The notes under the pieces are model-generated. The model was not told where the DNA came from and made no database searches. It saw nothing but the letters and a program-made list of their open reading frames with translations. This document shows, in pieces, positions 17,161 to 25,994 of a stretch of 64,000 bases of DNA; position 1 is the stretch's first letter; every line of letters starts with the position of its first letter. Where the stretch lies: contig NZ_LVEN01000012.1 of the NCBI RefSeq assembly GCF_001686925.1, forward strand, positions 341,519 to 405,518, given 5' to 3'. The position numbers and the translations under genes were made by a program. The DNA is from Flavobacterium piscis (GTDB lineage Bacteria; Bacteroidota; Bacteroidia; Flavobacteriales; Flavobacteriaceae).

Positions 17161-17506
17161 CATATTAATCACAATATCAACAACTTAAACCTGTATCATT
17201 ATGAATTTATAGAGCAAAAAAATAACTATTCAGCTTAGAAAGTTGAAATAATGTAACATTTACACTTTAAAATATAAAAGCTTTTTTTATCAGATCAACT
17301 AATTTTACCAAACAAAATAAAGCCATTGAAAAAAGAGGATGCAGATTGAGGCTTTTTTTTAAATATAGATACTACTAAGAGAACTTTTAAATAAGTTTAA
17401 TTATAAAGAGAACATTGGTTATGTTAGTTTATTTTTGGAAAAAAAGCTATTCTATTTTTTAGGGTAGCTTTTGTTTTTTAATATCACACCATAAACAAAA
17501 TAAATT
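17161..17506. other. Intergenic gap with a promoter box and a 5'-UTR hairpin
   Basis: A TAnnTTTG box (TATTTTTG, 17430-17437) is followed by a hairpin, AAAAGCTA (17442-17449) with TAGCTTTT (17465-17472) and G plus six T, before the ATG at 17507. The first half of the gap shows nothing I recognise. Confidence 0.45.
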
Positions 17507-17941
17507 ATGAAAATTCAGACTTACTACAATCATATCAGGTTCTACACCCCTCATCATTTTGTTTACTACCCTATTCTGACTATCTTTTTGGCTGCAAGTA
17601 TTTACTTTGCTTTTACCACAAACGATACGCTAATATGGTCTTTTATAAGCGTTGTTTTTGTGTTTTTATTTTGTCTTGCTTTTATGTTACGACAGCATTA
17701 TGCCCTGATTCTTCAAAACCGAATTGTACGTCTCGAACTTCGCTACCGTTATTTTACCCTGACCGGAAAAAGGTTTGAGGAAATCGAATACAAACTAACC
17801 GATGATCAAATTTTTGGCCTTCGTTTTGCTCCCGATGACGAACTGCTGCCCCTTATAGAAGACGCGCTAAAAAATAACCTTAGCGGAGATGCCATAAAAA
17901 AAGCGATCGTGCACTGGAAAGCCGATTATAACAGGGTTTAG
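17507..17941 (+). CDS. DUF6526 family membrane protein
   Basis: The 144-residue protein starts MKIQTYYNHIRFYTPHHFVY, has two membrane helices (about 20-38 and 45-63) and a charged cytoplasmic C-terminal half (VRLELRYRYFTLTGKRFEEI, ALKNNLSGDAIKKAIVHWKA). This is the pattern of DUF6526, a Bacteroidota family of unknown function. It is preceded by a promoter-like box and a terminator-like hairpin in its leader. A CAATNN repeat array starts at its stop codon. Confidence 0.75.
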   Translation: MKIQTYYNHIRFYTPHHFVYYPILTIFLAASIYFAFTTNDTLIWSFISVVFVFLFCLAFMLRQHYALILQNRIVRLELRYRYFTLTGKRFEEIEYKLTDDQIFGLRFAPDDELLPLIEDALKNNLSGDAIKKAIVHWKADYNRV

Positions 17942-18060
17942 CAATGGCAAAAAGCAATGGCAATGACAAAAATCAATTGCAATGACAAAAATCAATTGCA
18001 ATGGCAATATCAATTGCAATGGCAAAAATTAATGTCAATTTTAAATTTCAATTCAAAAAT
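17942..18060. repeat. CAATNN hexamer array 1
   Basis: The DNA is made of CAATGG, CAATGA, CAATTG and CAATAT units with occasional CAAAAAT spacers. It begins at the base following the DUF6526 stop and runs toward the convergent gene ending at 18095. Confidence 0.85.
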
Positions 18061-18094
18061 TAATATGAATGTCTAAATTAAAAATCAATTTGAC

Positions 18095-19264
18095 TTAAAC
18101 TGTTTTTCTTTTATAATTGAATAAAATGTAGATTAAGAACCCTATTAACCAAGCTCCTACAACAACAGCAAAGAAGATTTCGATAATAGAGGGATGAAGA
18201 TAATTGGGTTGGTAAAACAAACGTTCCAATGTATCAAATTTATCTGTTAGCGCCTTTCTGTCATAATTATTTCTAATCGCATTCAGAGGTTCATTATCAT
18301 GATTTTGATAAAACCTAACGTCTTTGGCCAGATCTTTTGGTACTATACTTGTTTCGATCTTATATTTTCTTAAAAGGGTATCCAGCTTTTGAAAATTATA
18401 GAGTAATGAATCTTCTTTAATGGTATAAAGCAGCTTATATCGTTTTACCGCAGCATCATATTGTTGTTTCTCTATCGCAATACCTTTTACAGGCTTGTAC
18501 AAAGCTTTATTTTTTATAAATATGCAAATATCCTCGTCGTAGTCAGGATTTACATTCCTGCCTTTGTAGATGATTTCGGTGCTGTCTTTTATAGTATTTT
18601 TTTTGATGATACGCTCCAGAAGTTCTTTTTTACCAAAACCAATGCTGTCTAAAATCGTACTCGTTGCTGTAGAGAGTTTATCTAAATCTGCTGTTAACAT
18701 TTTTAGCGTGTCAATACTGTAATAATTATATTCTACACTATAATAGCTACCAATCAAAGTACTGTCGGCAACTTCAATAACCGGATAAGGTTTTGGGTAT
18801 AATATATTTACAGGATTAAATAATTTCTCTGAACTGTACGAAGTATAATTATACAAAAACGGACGTAAGACATTCAGCAGCACTTTGTCCTTATTCAGCT
18901 TTTTCTCAGACAATTCAGTTCTTAATTTGGCATTTAGTCCAAAACTATAACTAATGAAAAATGAAAAACTAAAAAAAGAAATAAGGAGCAATAAGCCTCC
19001 TATTTTAAGCAGTTTTACAAAAGAATAATTTTGTTTCGAGTGGTTCTTTAATAAAAAAATCAGGAAAAAAAGCAAAAACAAACCTGTTATAAAAAATTGC
19101 GAAATAGATACATCGTCATAGAACTTAAATCTGTAAAATTCGGTATAGATGTCGATATTCCCAATTCCTTCAAACTTAAAATAGCCATATAAAAAATAGC
19201 CTAAATGAATCAATAATAGTACTACGAAAGACTTTACAAGGTATTGTTTTAATTTTTTATCCAT
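18095..19264 (-). CDS. Membrane-anchored protein of unknown function
   Basis: The 389-residue protein is not recognised. It has membrane segments at about 10-27, 52-70 and 82-105, a soluble middle of about 240 residues rich in Lys, Asp and Tyr, and one more membrane segment near 355-375 followed by a basic tail. The layout suggests a periplasmic domain held by helices at both ends. The ATG at 19264 (MDKKLKQYLVKSF) is preferred to an upstream non-ATG start at 19288. The gene is isolated between hexamer arrays on both sides and may be a lineage-specific insertion. Confidence 0.65.
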   Translation of the reverse strand: MDKKLKQYLVKSFVVLLLIHLGYFLYGYFKFEGIGNIDIYTEFYRFKFYDDVSISQFFITGLFLLFFLIFLLKNHSKQNYSFVKLLKIGGLLLLISFFSFSFFISYSFGLNAKLRTELSEKKLNKDKVLLNVLRPFLYNYTSYSSEKLFNPVNILYPKPYPVIEVADSTLIGSYYSVEYNYYSIDTLKMLTADLDKLSTATSTILDSIGFGKKELLERIIKKNTIKDSTEIIYKGRNVNPDYDEDICIFIKNKALYKPVKGIAIEKQQYDAAVKRYKLLYTIKEDSLLYNFQKLDTLLRKYKIETSIVPKDLAKDVRFYQNHDNEPLNAIRNNYDRKALTDKFDTLERLFYQPNYLHPSIIEIFFAVVVGAWLIGFLIYILFNYKRKTV

Positions 19265-19301
19265 AATTGTTTTCAGATTTACTCTCAAATATAGCCTAAA
19301 T

Positions 19302-19396
19302 CAATTACAATGGCAATGGCAAAAATCAATATCAATGAAAATTACAATGGCAATGGCAATTACAATGGCAATGGCAAAAATCAATTACAATCAAAA
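19302..19396. repeat. CAATNN hexamer array 2
   Basis: Units CAATTA, CAATGG, CAATGG, CAAAAAT, CAATAT, CAATGA recur in the same orientation as array 1, starting 37 bases upstream of the 18095-19264 gene. Confidence 0.85.
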
Positions 19397-19433
19397 ATAA
19401 GATAGAATACAAAATTTTAAAAAAAATATTTCA

Positions 19434-19565
19434 TTGATACTCTTTTTGATATTGAAATTGAGTTTTGAAATTGATATTGATAATGAATTTTAAATTGAGT
19501 TTTGATATTGAATTTTGATATTGATATTGAATTTTGATATTGATATTGATATTGATATTGAATTA
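19434..19565. repeat. Hexamer array 3 in inverted orientation
   Basis: Units TTGATA, TTGAAT and TTTTGATA; the reverse complement is CAATAT/CAATTT/CAAAACT, so this is the same family as arrays 1 and 2, inverted. Arrays 2 and 3 are 37 bases apart and could form a long imperfect hairpin. Four perfect tandem ATTGAT-type units lie near 19540-19560. Confidence 0.85.
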
Positions 19566-19566
19566 G

Positions 19567-19612
19567 GGCGTACCACCATCGCGGCGGACTACTCCTATCC
19601 CTCACGCGGCTC
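19567..19612 (+). ncRNA. Degenerate Flavo-1-like structured element
   Basis: GGGCGTACCACCATC at the start and CTATCCCTCACGC at the end match the ends of the fuller copy at 38014-38130. GCGT (19569-19572) pairs with ACGC (19605-19608). The middle is much shorter than in the other copy. The assignment to the Flavo-1 family is from memory of the motif and needs a covariance search. Confidence 0.4.
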
Positions 19613-19820
19613 ACTTTTTTATAAGACATTTTCCCGAAAATTACCATTCTAATAATAAAGGTTTCTAAATTAAATGTATACTAACAAAGCCTACAAAACC
19701 TATAATTTACTGATATTCAGATGTAATTTATAAATTACAAGATCTAAAAACAAAAATGAATGATTTTTTTTGTTAACTTTAAGTGTTAAAATTTTATCAA
19801 TAAATTTAAAAATAAATCCA

Positions 19821-20738
19821 ATGAAAAAATTATTTTATTTTTTGATAGTTTCTCTTTCCTTTCTTTCAATTCAGGCACAAACCACTGCAGAAATTCCTGC
19901 AGAAAATCCTTTACCTTCTCTACAAGGAAATAGTTCAGAAGACTTTCAGGACTATGATGCTAACGAGTTACCCTGGCATGCAAGACGTTTTAAAATAACT
20001 GCGGGAGTTTTTTTTCCTGTCAATAATACACAAATCCAAGTGGGCAGCAACAATGGAAATCGTGGTACAGAAATAGACCTGGAAGATGATTTAGGATTTT
20101 CAAAATCAAGTACTTCCTTTGTGGGAACATTTGACTGGCGTATTTCAAGAAGATCAAGATTGGGTTTTGAATTTTTTGCTCTTGACAGAAGTTCATCGAA
20201 AACTTTACAAAAAGAAATTAATTTTGGAGAACACACCTATAATATAAACACAAGGGTTACTGCCTTTTTTGATGTTCAAATTGCCCGAATTGCCTATGGT
20301 TATGCCTTTTTATCTCAACCAAAATATGAGGCCGGTTTGCTAATTGGTGCTCACATTTTATTTGCTGATTTAGGAATACGCGTTGAAGCCAATCAGGCAA
20401 TTGCAGAGTATAGAGATAATTTTAATTTTACTGCACCATTACCGGATGTGGGAATCTGGGGAGAATTTGTTTTAGCAAAACGATTTGGCTTATATGTTAA
20501 TGCCAATTATCTTGCCCTAAAAATTGATAATATTGATGGCCGTATCATAAGTTATAATTTAGCTCTTTCTTATAATGTGCATCAAAATTTCAGTCTTACT
20601 GCAGGATATACAGGATTAAATTTTAAAGTAGATACTGAAAGAGACAGGCTAAACGGATATTTAAAATGGGGCTATAATGGTCCCACTATTAGTGCTGCTT
20701 ATACTTTTGGGAATCATGTTAAGCTATATAAGCATTAG
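19821..20738 (+). CDS. Outer membrane beta-barrel protein
   Basis: The 305-residue protein has a signal peptide (MKKLFYFLIVSLSFLSIQAQ, cut after the AQA/QA region) and a short acidic linker. The rest alternates polar and hydrophobic residues with aromatic girdles (RRSRLGFEFFALDRSSSKTL, ITAGVFFPVNNTQIQVGSNN, YLKWGYNGPTISAAYTFGNH), typical of an 8- to 12-stranded outer-membrane barrel. The E-I-D-L-E-D-D-L-G-F motif near residue 85 is common in a family of OmpW/porin-like barrels. ATG at 19821 is chosen because it gives the complete signal peptide; an upstream start at 19770 would not. Substrate unknown. Confidence 0.8.
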   Translation: MKKLFYFLIVSLSFLSIQAQTTAEIPAENPLPSLQGNSSEDFQDYDANELPWHARRFKITAGVFFPVNNTQIQVGSNNGNRGTEIDLEDDLGFSKSSTSFVGTFDWRISRRSRLGFEFFALDRSSSKTLQKEINFGEHTYNINTRVTAFFDVQIARIAYGYAFLSQPKYEAGLLIGAHILFADLGIRVEANQAIAEYRDNFNFTAPLPDVGIWGEFVLAKRFGLYVNANYLALKIDNIDGRIISYNLALSYNVHQNFSLTAGYTGLNFKVDTERDRLNGYLKWGYNGPTISAAYTFGNHVKLYKH

Positions 20739-20752
20739 TTTTTTTAGAGGAC

Positions 20753-20853
20753 CTAAGTTCCTAAGGTACTAAGATTCTAAGTTTTAGATACAAATGGTCA
20801 AAGGTTTTTTTCTGAAACTTGAAACTTGAAACCTGAAACCTGAAACCTGAAAA
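20753..20853. repeat. CTAAG and CYTGAAA heptamer repeats
   Basis: A third CTAAG-type copy (20753-20786) starts 14 bases after the barrel protein stop. It is followed by heptamers CTTGAAA, CTTGAAA, CCTGAAA (three times) at about 20814-20852. A similar TTGAAAC array is at 41989-42050. Confidence 0.75.
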
Positions 20854-20859
20854 AATAAC

Positions 20860-20890
20860 AAACCCGATAACTATTACGGCTATCGGGTTT
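20860..20890 (-). terminator. Terminator of the PUL operon
   Basis: Perfect 10-bp stem AAACCCGATA / TATCGGGTTT; on the minus strand it is followed by TGTTATTTTTT. It lies 42 bases after the GH97 stop. Confidence 0.85.
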
Positions 20891-20932
20891 ATTGCTCAAA
20901 CTTAAACTTAACTCAAAATAAAACTTACTAAC

Positions 20933-22951
20933 TTATTTTTCTATTGGAGTAAATTTTATAGCTGTTCCTCCTCCAGCTGCCAACTTAAGATCTAACATTG
21001 TTTTATTGTTTACTTTTTGTTTTGAAATGGTCACAGGATACGGATTTGTTTTGTAATTTGCTCCTGCTCCATCTGCATACACTTCGGCTTCGTATTCTTT
21101 TCCGGCATCTAAAAACGATAATGCAACTTTAAGATTTCTTGCATAACTATTTGTGATAGCGCCCAAATACCAGTTTTTCTCGTCCCAGTCTTTTCTCGCA
21201 ATGGTAGTATATTCTCCTATTTTAGAATCTAAAACTTTGGTATCAGACCACGTGCAGGGAACATCTTTTATGAACTGAAATTCCGGTTTTCCTTCGTAAT
21301 TCTCCGGTAAATCTGATGCCATTTGCAACGGACTGAAAATAATGACATACAAGGCCAACTGGTTTGCCAAAGTCGTTTGTACTCTTGCTCCTGATGGTGT
21401 TTTATAATCAAAATTGAAATTCCCCGGCGTATAATCAAACGGACCAGAAAGCATTCTGGTAAAAGGTAAAGTGGTTAAATGTTCCGGAGTATTTCCTCCA
21501 TCTACAGACCAGGCGTTGTATTCCTGTCCTCTTCCGCCTTCTTGCGTCATAAAGTTTGGGTACGTACGCTGTAATCCGGTTCCTTTTATAGGTTCGTGAT
21601 TGTCGATCATGATATGATATTTAGCCGCAGTTTCCATTACTTTTCTGTAATGACGTGCTCCGTACTGGCTGTCGTGCCATTCTTTTTTATCCAGATATTT
21701 ATTTACATAACCCGTTTTTACGGTATTTACGCCCATTTTCTGATACAGTTTAAAAGCATCTTCTAATTGGCTTTCATAATGTTTTGTGGCTCCGGCCGTT
21801 TCGTGATGTCCTATTAAACGAACATTTTTGATGGCGGCATATTTTGTAATTTCTTCCAGATTAAAATCAGGATAGGCTTTTACAAAACTAAAAGAAGAGC
21901 CATCAGCCGTCCAGTCGCCATCCCAGCCTTCGTTCCATCCTTCTACCAGAACTCCGTCAAGATTGTTTTTCGCCGCAAAATCAATGTATTCTTTTGTGTT
22001 TTTAGTCGTCGCGCCATGTTTTGGTCCTTGTCCCCAGGTGAATTTTTCTAAGTGCATTCCCCACCAGATTCCGATATATTTTGAAGGTGTAATCCAGGAA
22101 AGGTCTTCAATTTTTGAAGGATCATTTAAATTTAGCATGATGGTCGAAGTGGCTAATTCTCCCGGAGTTTTTCCTACCACAATGGTTCTCCACGGAGTTC
22201 TAAATGGCGTTTGAGCATATACTTTTACACCATTTGCCCACGGCACTAATTCGCTTTTGTATTGTTTATCATTTGTTTTAAGTAACGTCATTGAGGCAAA
22301 ATCGGTTAGGTTGGCTTCGTGAATCGCCACAAATAATTTTTCTTTGGTTTCTAAAGTCGCCGGTGTATTGATGGTATCGGTTTTACTAACAGCAGTTTTA
22401 CGGTAGGTACTTTCGTAATAGCTGTTTTCGCGATGCACCGGAATCCACCACACCTCATTATCTGATTTAAAAGTGAATTGCGTGATTTCGTTTGAAATTT
22501 CTACTTTCCCTAAATTAGGCTGTTTTGGAAATTCATATCTAAAACCAACACCGTCATCAAAAACCCTGAAAACAATATCAACCAGACGTTCTTCACCTTT
22601 TGATTCTTTCAAATGCACAATCAGTTCATTGTGGTGATCTCTTACTTTTTTGAATTCGCCCCAAGGCTGTTCCCAGGTTTCATCAGCTGCTTTTTCTTCG
22701 GTGGAAACTACTTCAAAACCTTCTGTCATTTTTTGGATTCCTTTAAATTCAAATCCTAATAACGAAGGTTCTATAACAGATTTTCCGTTTGATGTAAAAC
22801 TATATTGCGGCTGACCCGAAGGCGTTAATTCAAAAACCAATTCGGTATTTTTTCCCGGAGAACTTATTTTGTATGTTTTTTTAGTACTGCAGGCAACGAT
22901 CAACATTGATGCTAAAGCGATTAGACAGTATCTATATTTTATGTTTTTCAT
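20933..22951 (-). CDS. susB: GH97 alpha-glucosidase (SusB-type, inverting), lipoprotein
   Basis: The 672-residue protein has a lipoprotein signal (ALASMLIVACSTKK) and the GH97 layout: an N-terminal beta-sandwich, a catalytic barrel (WNEGWDGDW region) and a C-terminal beta-domain. The four glutamates of B. thetaiotaomicron SusB (439, 508, 526, 532) all have counterparts with identical spacing: HHETAG (about 384), DNHEPIKGTG (453) and EGGRGQEYN (471 and 477). This is the inverting alpha-glucosidase subgroup rather than the retaining alpha-galactosidase one. It would release glucose from alpha-gluco-oligosaccharides at the cell surface or in the periplasm. It is the last gene of the PUL operon, 26 bases from the GH71/99-like gene. 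Confidence 0.93.
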   Translation of the reverse strand: MKNIKYRYCLIALASMLIVACSTKKTYKISSPGKNTELVFELTPSGQPQYSFTSNGKSVIEPSLLGFEFKGIQKMTEGFEVVSTEEKAADETWEQPWGEFKKVRDHHNELIVHLKESKGEERLVDIVFRVFDDGVGFRYEFPKQPNLGKVEISNEITQFTFKSDNEVWWIPVHRENSYYESTYRKTAVSKTDTINTPATLETKEKLFVAIHEANLTDFASMTLLKTNDKQYKSELVPWANGVKVYAQTPFRTPWRTIVVGKTPGELATSTIMLNLNDPSKIEDLSWITPSKYIGIWWGMHLEKFTWGQGPKHGATTKNTKEYIDFAAKNNLDGVLVEGWNEGWDGDWTADGSSFSFVKAYPDFNLEEITKYAAIKNVRLIGHHETAGATKHYESQLEDAFKLYQKMGVNTVKTGYVNKYLDKKEWHDSQYGARHYRKVMETAAKYHIMIDNHEPIKGTGLQRTYPNFMTQEGGRGQEYNAWSVDGGNTPEHLTTLPFTRMLSGPFDYTPGNFNFDYKTPSGARVQTTLANQLALYVIIFSPLQMASDLPENYEGKPEFQFIKDVPCTWSDTKVLDSKIGEYTTIARKDWDEKNWYLGAITNSYARNLKVALSFLDAGKEYEAEVYADGAGANYKTNPYPVTISKQKVNNKTMLDLKLAAGGGTAIKFTPIEK

Positions 22952-22977
22952 TATTTAATTGTATTAATTACAACTCT

Positions 22978-24222
22978 TTATTTAATTTCGTTTAGTAACT
23001 GTTTTGCTTTTGCTGGCTGCATCGAGACAAAATAATTAAAAGCCTGATCTAATTTTTTCTGGGCATCGGCATTGCCTTTCTTTTCTAATCTCAGATTATA
23101 CATTTTACTGATTTCAGGAAAAACAGTTTCGGTGCTTTTTACGCCCGCAAATGCTTTTACTTTTTCGATATACGTATAACCAAATTCTACTGTTGGTTCG
23201 AACATTGTTCCTTCTCCAAAGTCATTCCAGGTAATTAATTGCAGGTAATTTAAATTTGCATTTTTAGCCAGAGCAAGTGTTTCATCAAGAGTTGCTCCGT
23301 TGTTGTGTTCTATTGTCCATCCAATTGCAGCTCCGCCACCACCTTCGGCATAAAAATCTTTAAAACCGGGATAAGCGCCTCCCATTGCAACAGCTAATTT
23401 TGGTTTGTTATTGGTATAAAAATTACTGAGATAAGTGTTATTTTTATATACCCAGGCATATTCTCCCGAAGCATTATCGCCGGCATCTACAGATTCGTTC
23501 CAGAGTGTTAAAAAAGTAGGTTTTGTGGTCAGAACATTAAAAACGTTGGTCCATTCGGCTTGTGTTTGTAATACGATTGGCCCGAAGTTAAGCAGTAATG
23601 GTTTTCCGTTTATTTTGATGTAATTTTTATCATCAAAATAGTTTTTCTCCATATAAGATAAATCGGTTTTGGCTGCACTGGTAACCGAAATTGCTTTTCC
23701 GGCGTTGACAACATTTGGCAAAAATCGGTCTTCATAAACAATGGCATATTCTAGTCCAACTTTGTCCAGCATCGCGATAAGCTGTTCTGTATTTTCTTTT
23801 ATCATTCGATAATCGTTTACATCAAAAGTGCCGTACCAATCGATAAGAACACCATCGATTCCTGAATATTTCATCAATAATAAATGATTTTCGATTACAT
23901 TTTTATCGCCTGAATGATAAGGACCAATGAGTGGATAATAATACGACGCAATGTCCCTGCGATTGTTTGCACCAATGTTGTTTGGATTTTTGTTGGACAT
24001 TGTCCAGTGATATCCCCATTTTTTATCGGCACTACTTTCATTGGTTTCAAACCAAGGCATATAATGAACATAAATTTTGGTGCTATTTGTTTTTTCAATC
24101 GCAACAGGTTCAATTGTTTCCGGTTCTGTGGGAGTATCAGAATTTTTATCATCGCTGCTACAACCGGCGGCGACTAAAACATTCATGATCCCAAAAAACA
24201 ATAATGTGATAGCTCTTTTCAT
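22978..24222 (-). CDS. GH71/GH99-like glycoside hydrolase, lipoprotein
   Basis: The 414-residue protein begins with a lipoprotein signal (VLVAAGCSSDDKN). The rest is a (beta/alpha)8 barrel of the GH71/GH99-like group: KIYVHYMPWFETNESS, HWTMSNKNPNNIG, YYYPLIGPYHSGDKNVIENH, GIDGVLIDWYGT and the acidic motif LITWNDFGEGTMFEPT (tryptophan at about 332). GH71 enzymes cut alpha-1,3-glucan and have W-N-D-Y-G-E in this place; GH99 enzymes are endo-alpha-mannosidases. It is likely the endo-acting surface enzyme of this locus; the exact linkage is open. It lies between susD, from which a hairpin separates it, and the GH97 gene. Confidence 0.85.
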   Translation of the reverse strand: MKRAITLLFFGIMNVLVAAGCSSDDKNSDTPTEPETIEPVAIEKTNSTKIYVHYMPWFETNESSADKKWGYHWTMSNKNPNNIGANNRRDIASYYYPLIGPYHSGDKNVIENHLLLMKYSGIDGVLIDWYGTFDVNDYRMIKENTEQLIAMLDKVGLEYAIVYEDRFLPNVVNAGKAISVTSAAKTDLSYMEKNYFDDKNYIKINGKPLLLNFGPIVLQTQAEWTNVFNVLTTKPTFLTLWNESVDAGDNASGEYAWVYKNNTYLSNFYTNNKPKLAVAMGGAYPGFKDFYAEGGGGAAIGWTIEHNNGATLDETLALAKNANLNYLQLITWNDFGEGTMFEPTVEFGYTYIEKVKAFAGVKSTETVFPEISKMYNLRLEKKGNADAQKKLDQAFNYFVSMQPAKAKQLLNEIK

Positions 24223-24407
24223 ATTGATGTATTATTTACTTTATAATTTGCCAGAGATAAAAAAGAATTAAAAATTGAGAATTAAAAATTAAAAATCTGC
24301 TGTATTTGCGTAAAAAAAAATTACTCGAAATAGTATGATCCTTAAAACATTTTTAATTTTTAATTCTCAATTTTTAATTTAAATAAGCTTCTCTACGTTT
24401 TAAAATA

Positions 24408-24446
24408 TGTCAGCCTTCCACGACTAACCAACATGGAAGACTGACA
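24408..24446 (-). terminator. Intercistronic hairpin between susD and the hydrolase genes
   Basis: On the minus strand TGTCAGTCTTCCATG pairs with CGTGGAAGGCTGACA over 15 bp, two pairs being G-U. The helix is continuous only in minus-strand RNA, so it acts there. It has only a weak T tract (TATTTTAAAA), suggesting partial termination or mRNA end protection. AT-rich inverted repeats (AATTAAAAATTGAGAATT type) follow at about 24270-24380. Confidence 0.65.
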
Positions 24447-24455
24447 TTCAATAAC

Positions 24456-25970
24456 CTAGTTTACAGGATACCCAGGATTTTGTACCAGATTTTTATTTGT
24501 TGTGAGCACTGTACTTGGAATTGGGAAAATCGCTCTGTATTTCTCCGTTGGTCCTTTTTCCCACCATGAGTCGAAGAATGTTCCAAAACGGATGTTGTCT
24601 GTTCTTCTTCTTCCTTCAAAAGTAAATTCCTTAAGTAATTCTTTGTCTATAAAAGCAAGATCTATTACGGTAGGCATTTCTTCTCCGGCACGTGCTGTAA
24701 TTTGCTGTACAAAAGGTTTTGCCAAATCTGCAGCTCCTAAACGTACATAACATTCCGCTTGCATCATTAAAATTTCGGCATAACGAATTAAAACTAAATC
24801 ATGATCACGTTCCCATTGTTCACCGGCTTTCATTTCGTATTTTCCTAAACGAACGCCCTGGTTTTCTTTGGCATCAGCCACACTTGTAATTTCTTCTGTA
24901 TAAGTTAAAGGTTCTCCGTTATCCATAGTAATTACAGAACCTGTAGCTACACTAATCTGATCTCCTGCCACCATACATTTTCTTCTTTTGTCTGTAGCAG
25001 CAAAAGCAGAATAAACGCCCGGTTGTGCACACATTCCGTTGGCACTCCACGGATAATCATTTCCTGAGGCAGAAATGGTTAGTTTATGTAAATAGTGAAG
25101 CGACATTGAGTTCATATAATTTCCTACTGTTCCGGCTTTTTGATCGTAAGGAATAGCGAAAATAATCTCTGGTGATTTTTCATTTTCTGTGGCAAAATTG
25201 GCAAAGAAATCAGGCGCTAAAGTATATCCTGTTACTTTTTGGCACATATCAATACAATCCTGCCAACGCGGTGTACCAATAAAAGCTTCTGAATTTAGGT
25301 ACAATCTTGCTAATAATGAATACGCTACATTTTTTGTTAATTTAGAATACACCACATTTGAAGTTAAATGCGGAATAGCGTCCAGCAATTCTTTTTCTAC
25401 GAAATCATATACTTGTTTTCTGGTAGAATTTGACGGCAAAGAGGTATCTTCAAAATTTACTACAATTGGTACATTCCCAAATAAATCTAAAAGATTATAG
25501 TAATAATAAGCTCTTAAGGATTTTAATTCGGCATAAATTGGCGCTTTTGCCGCAGCTGTCAAGCTTGATTTATCTACCTGATAAATAATCGAATTGATTT
25601 TTGCGATTCCGGTGTAATTGTAACGCCATGCCGATAAAATCATACGGTTATCTGTTTTCCAGGTATGTCTTTGTGCATCCTGATATTGTCCGCCATCATA
25701 CCAATTGGTTCCTCTGGTAGGAATGGTAGCCTCATCGGAAACTGTTTCATTCAAAAAGAATACGTATTCACAAGTTGGATAATTGGTAGAGATACCATCA
25801 GAGAATCCTCGTAAAGAAGAATAGGCTCCTCCTACTAATGCATCAACTTCTTTTGGAGTTTGTCCAAAATTCCCGTCTTCTACTCGATCATATAAATCTT
25901 CATTTAAATCTGTACATGATATCGTAAAAAGCATGCTTACTACTAATAATGCTGTTATTTTGACTTTCAT
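24456..25970 (-). CDS. susD: SusD/RagB-family starch-binding outer membrane lipoprotein
   Basis: The 504-residue protein has a lipoprotein signal (VVSMLFTISCTDLNEDLYDR) and the SusD fold of tetratricopeptide-like helices: ALVGGAYSSLRGFSDGISTN, AELKSLRAYYYYNLLDLFGN followed by VPIVV, and the C-terminal RYAEILMMQAECYVRLGAAD with EFTFEGRRRTDNIRFG. The L-R-A-Y-Y-Y-x-L-L-D-L-F-G-x-V-P motif is diagnostic. It sits on the cell surface as the lid of the SusC transporter encoded 24 bases upstream, capturing oligosaccharides. Confidence 0.96.
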   Translation of the reverse strand: MKVKITALLVVSMLFTISCTDLNEDLYDRVEDGNFGQTPKEVDALVGGAYSSLRGFSDGISTNYPTCEYVFFLNETVSDEATIPTRGTNWYDGGQYQDAQRHTWKTDNRMILSAWRYNYTGIAKINSIIYQVDKSSLTAAAKAPIYAELKSLRAYYYYNLLDLFGNVPIVVNFEDTSLPSNSTRKQVYDFVEKELLDAIPHLTSNVVYSKLTKNVAYSLLARLYLNSEAFIGTPRWQDCIDMCQKVTGYTLAPDFFANFATENEKSPEIIFAIPYDQKAGTVGNYMNSMSLHYLHKLTISASGNDYPWSANGMCAQPGVYSAFAATDKRRKCMVAGDQISVATGSVITMDNGEPLTYTEEITSVADAKENQGVRLGKYEMKAGEQWERDHDLVLIRYAEILMMQAECYVRLGAADLAKPFVQQITARAGEEMPTVIDLAFIDKELLKEFTFEGRRRTDNIRFGTFFDSWWEKGPTEKYRAIFPIPSTVLTTNKNLVQNPGYPVN

Positions 25971-25994
25971 TTTTTATATTTTTGAGTTATTCGC

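Noticed and set aside
17942..19565. Hexamer arrays considered as a CRISPR
   Set aside because: The units are 6-7 bases, there are no 20-40 base spacers of equal length, and no cas gene is in the window.
19417..19647. Frame encoding QYQYQYQ and SISIS repeats
   Set aside because: It is the translation of hexamer array 3 and the Flavo-1-like element; low-complexity repeats give long open frames by chance.
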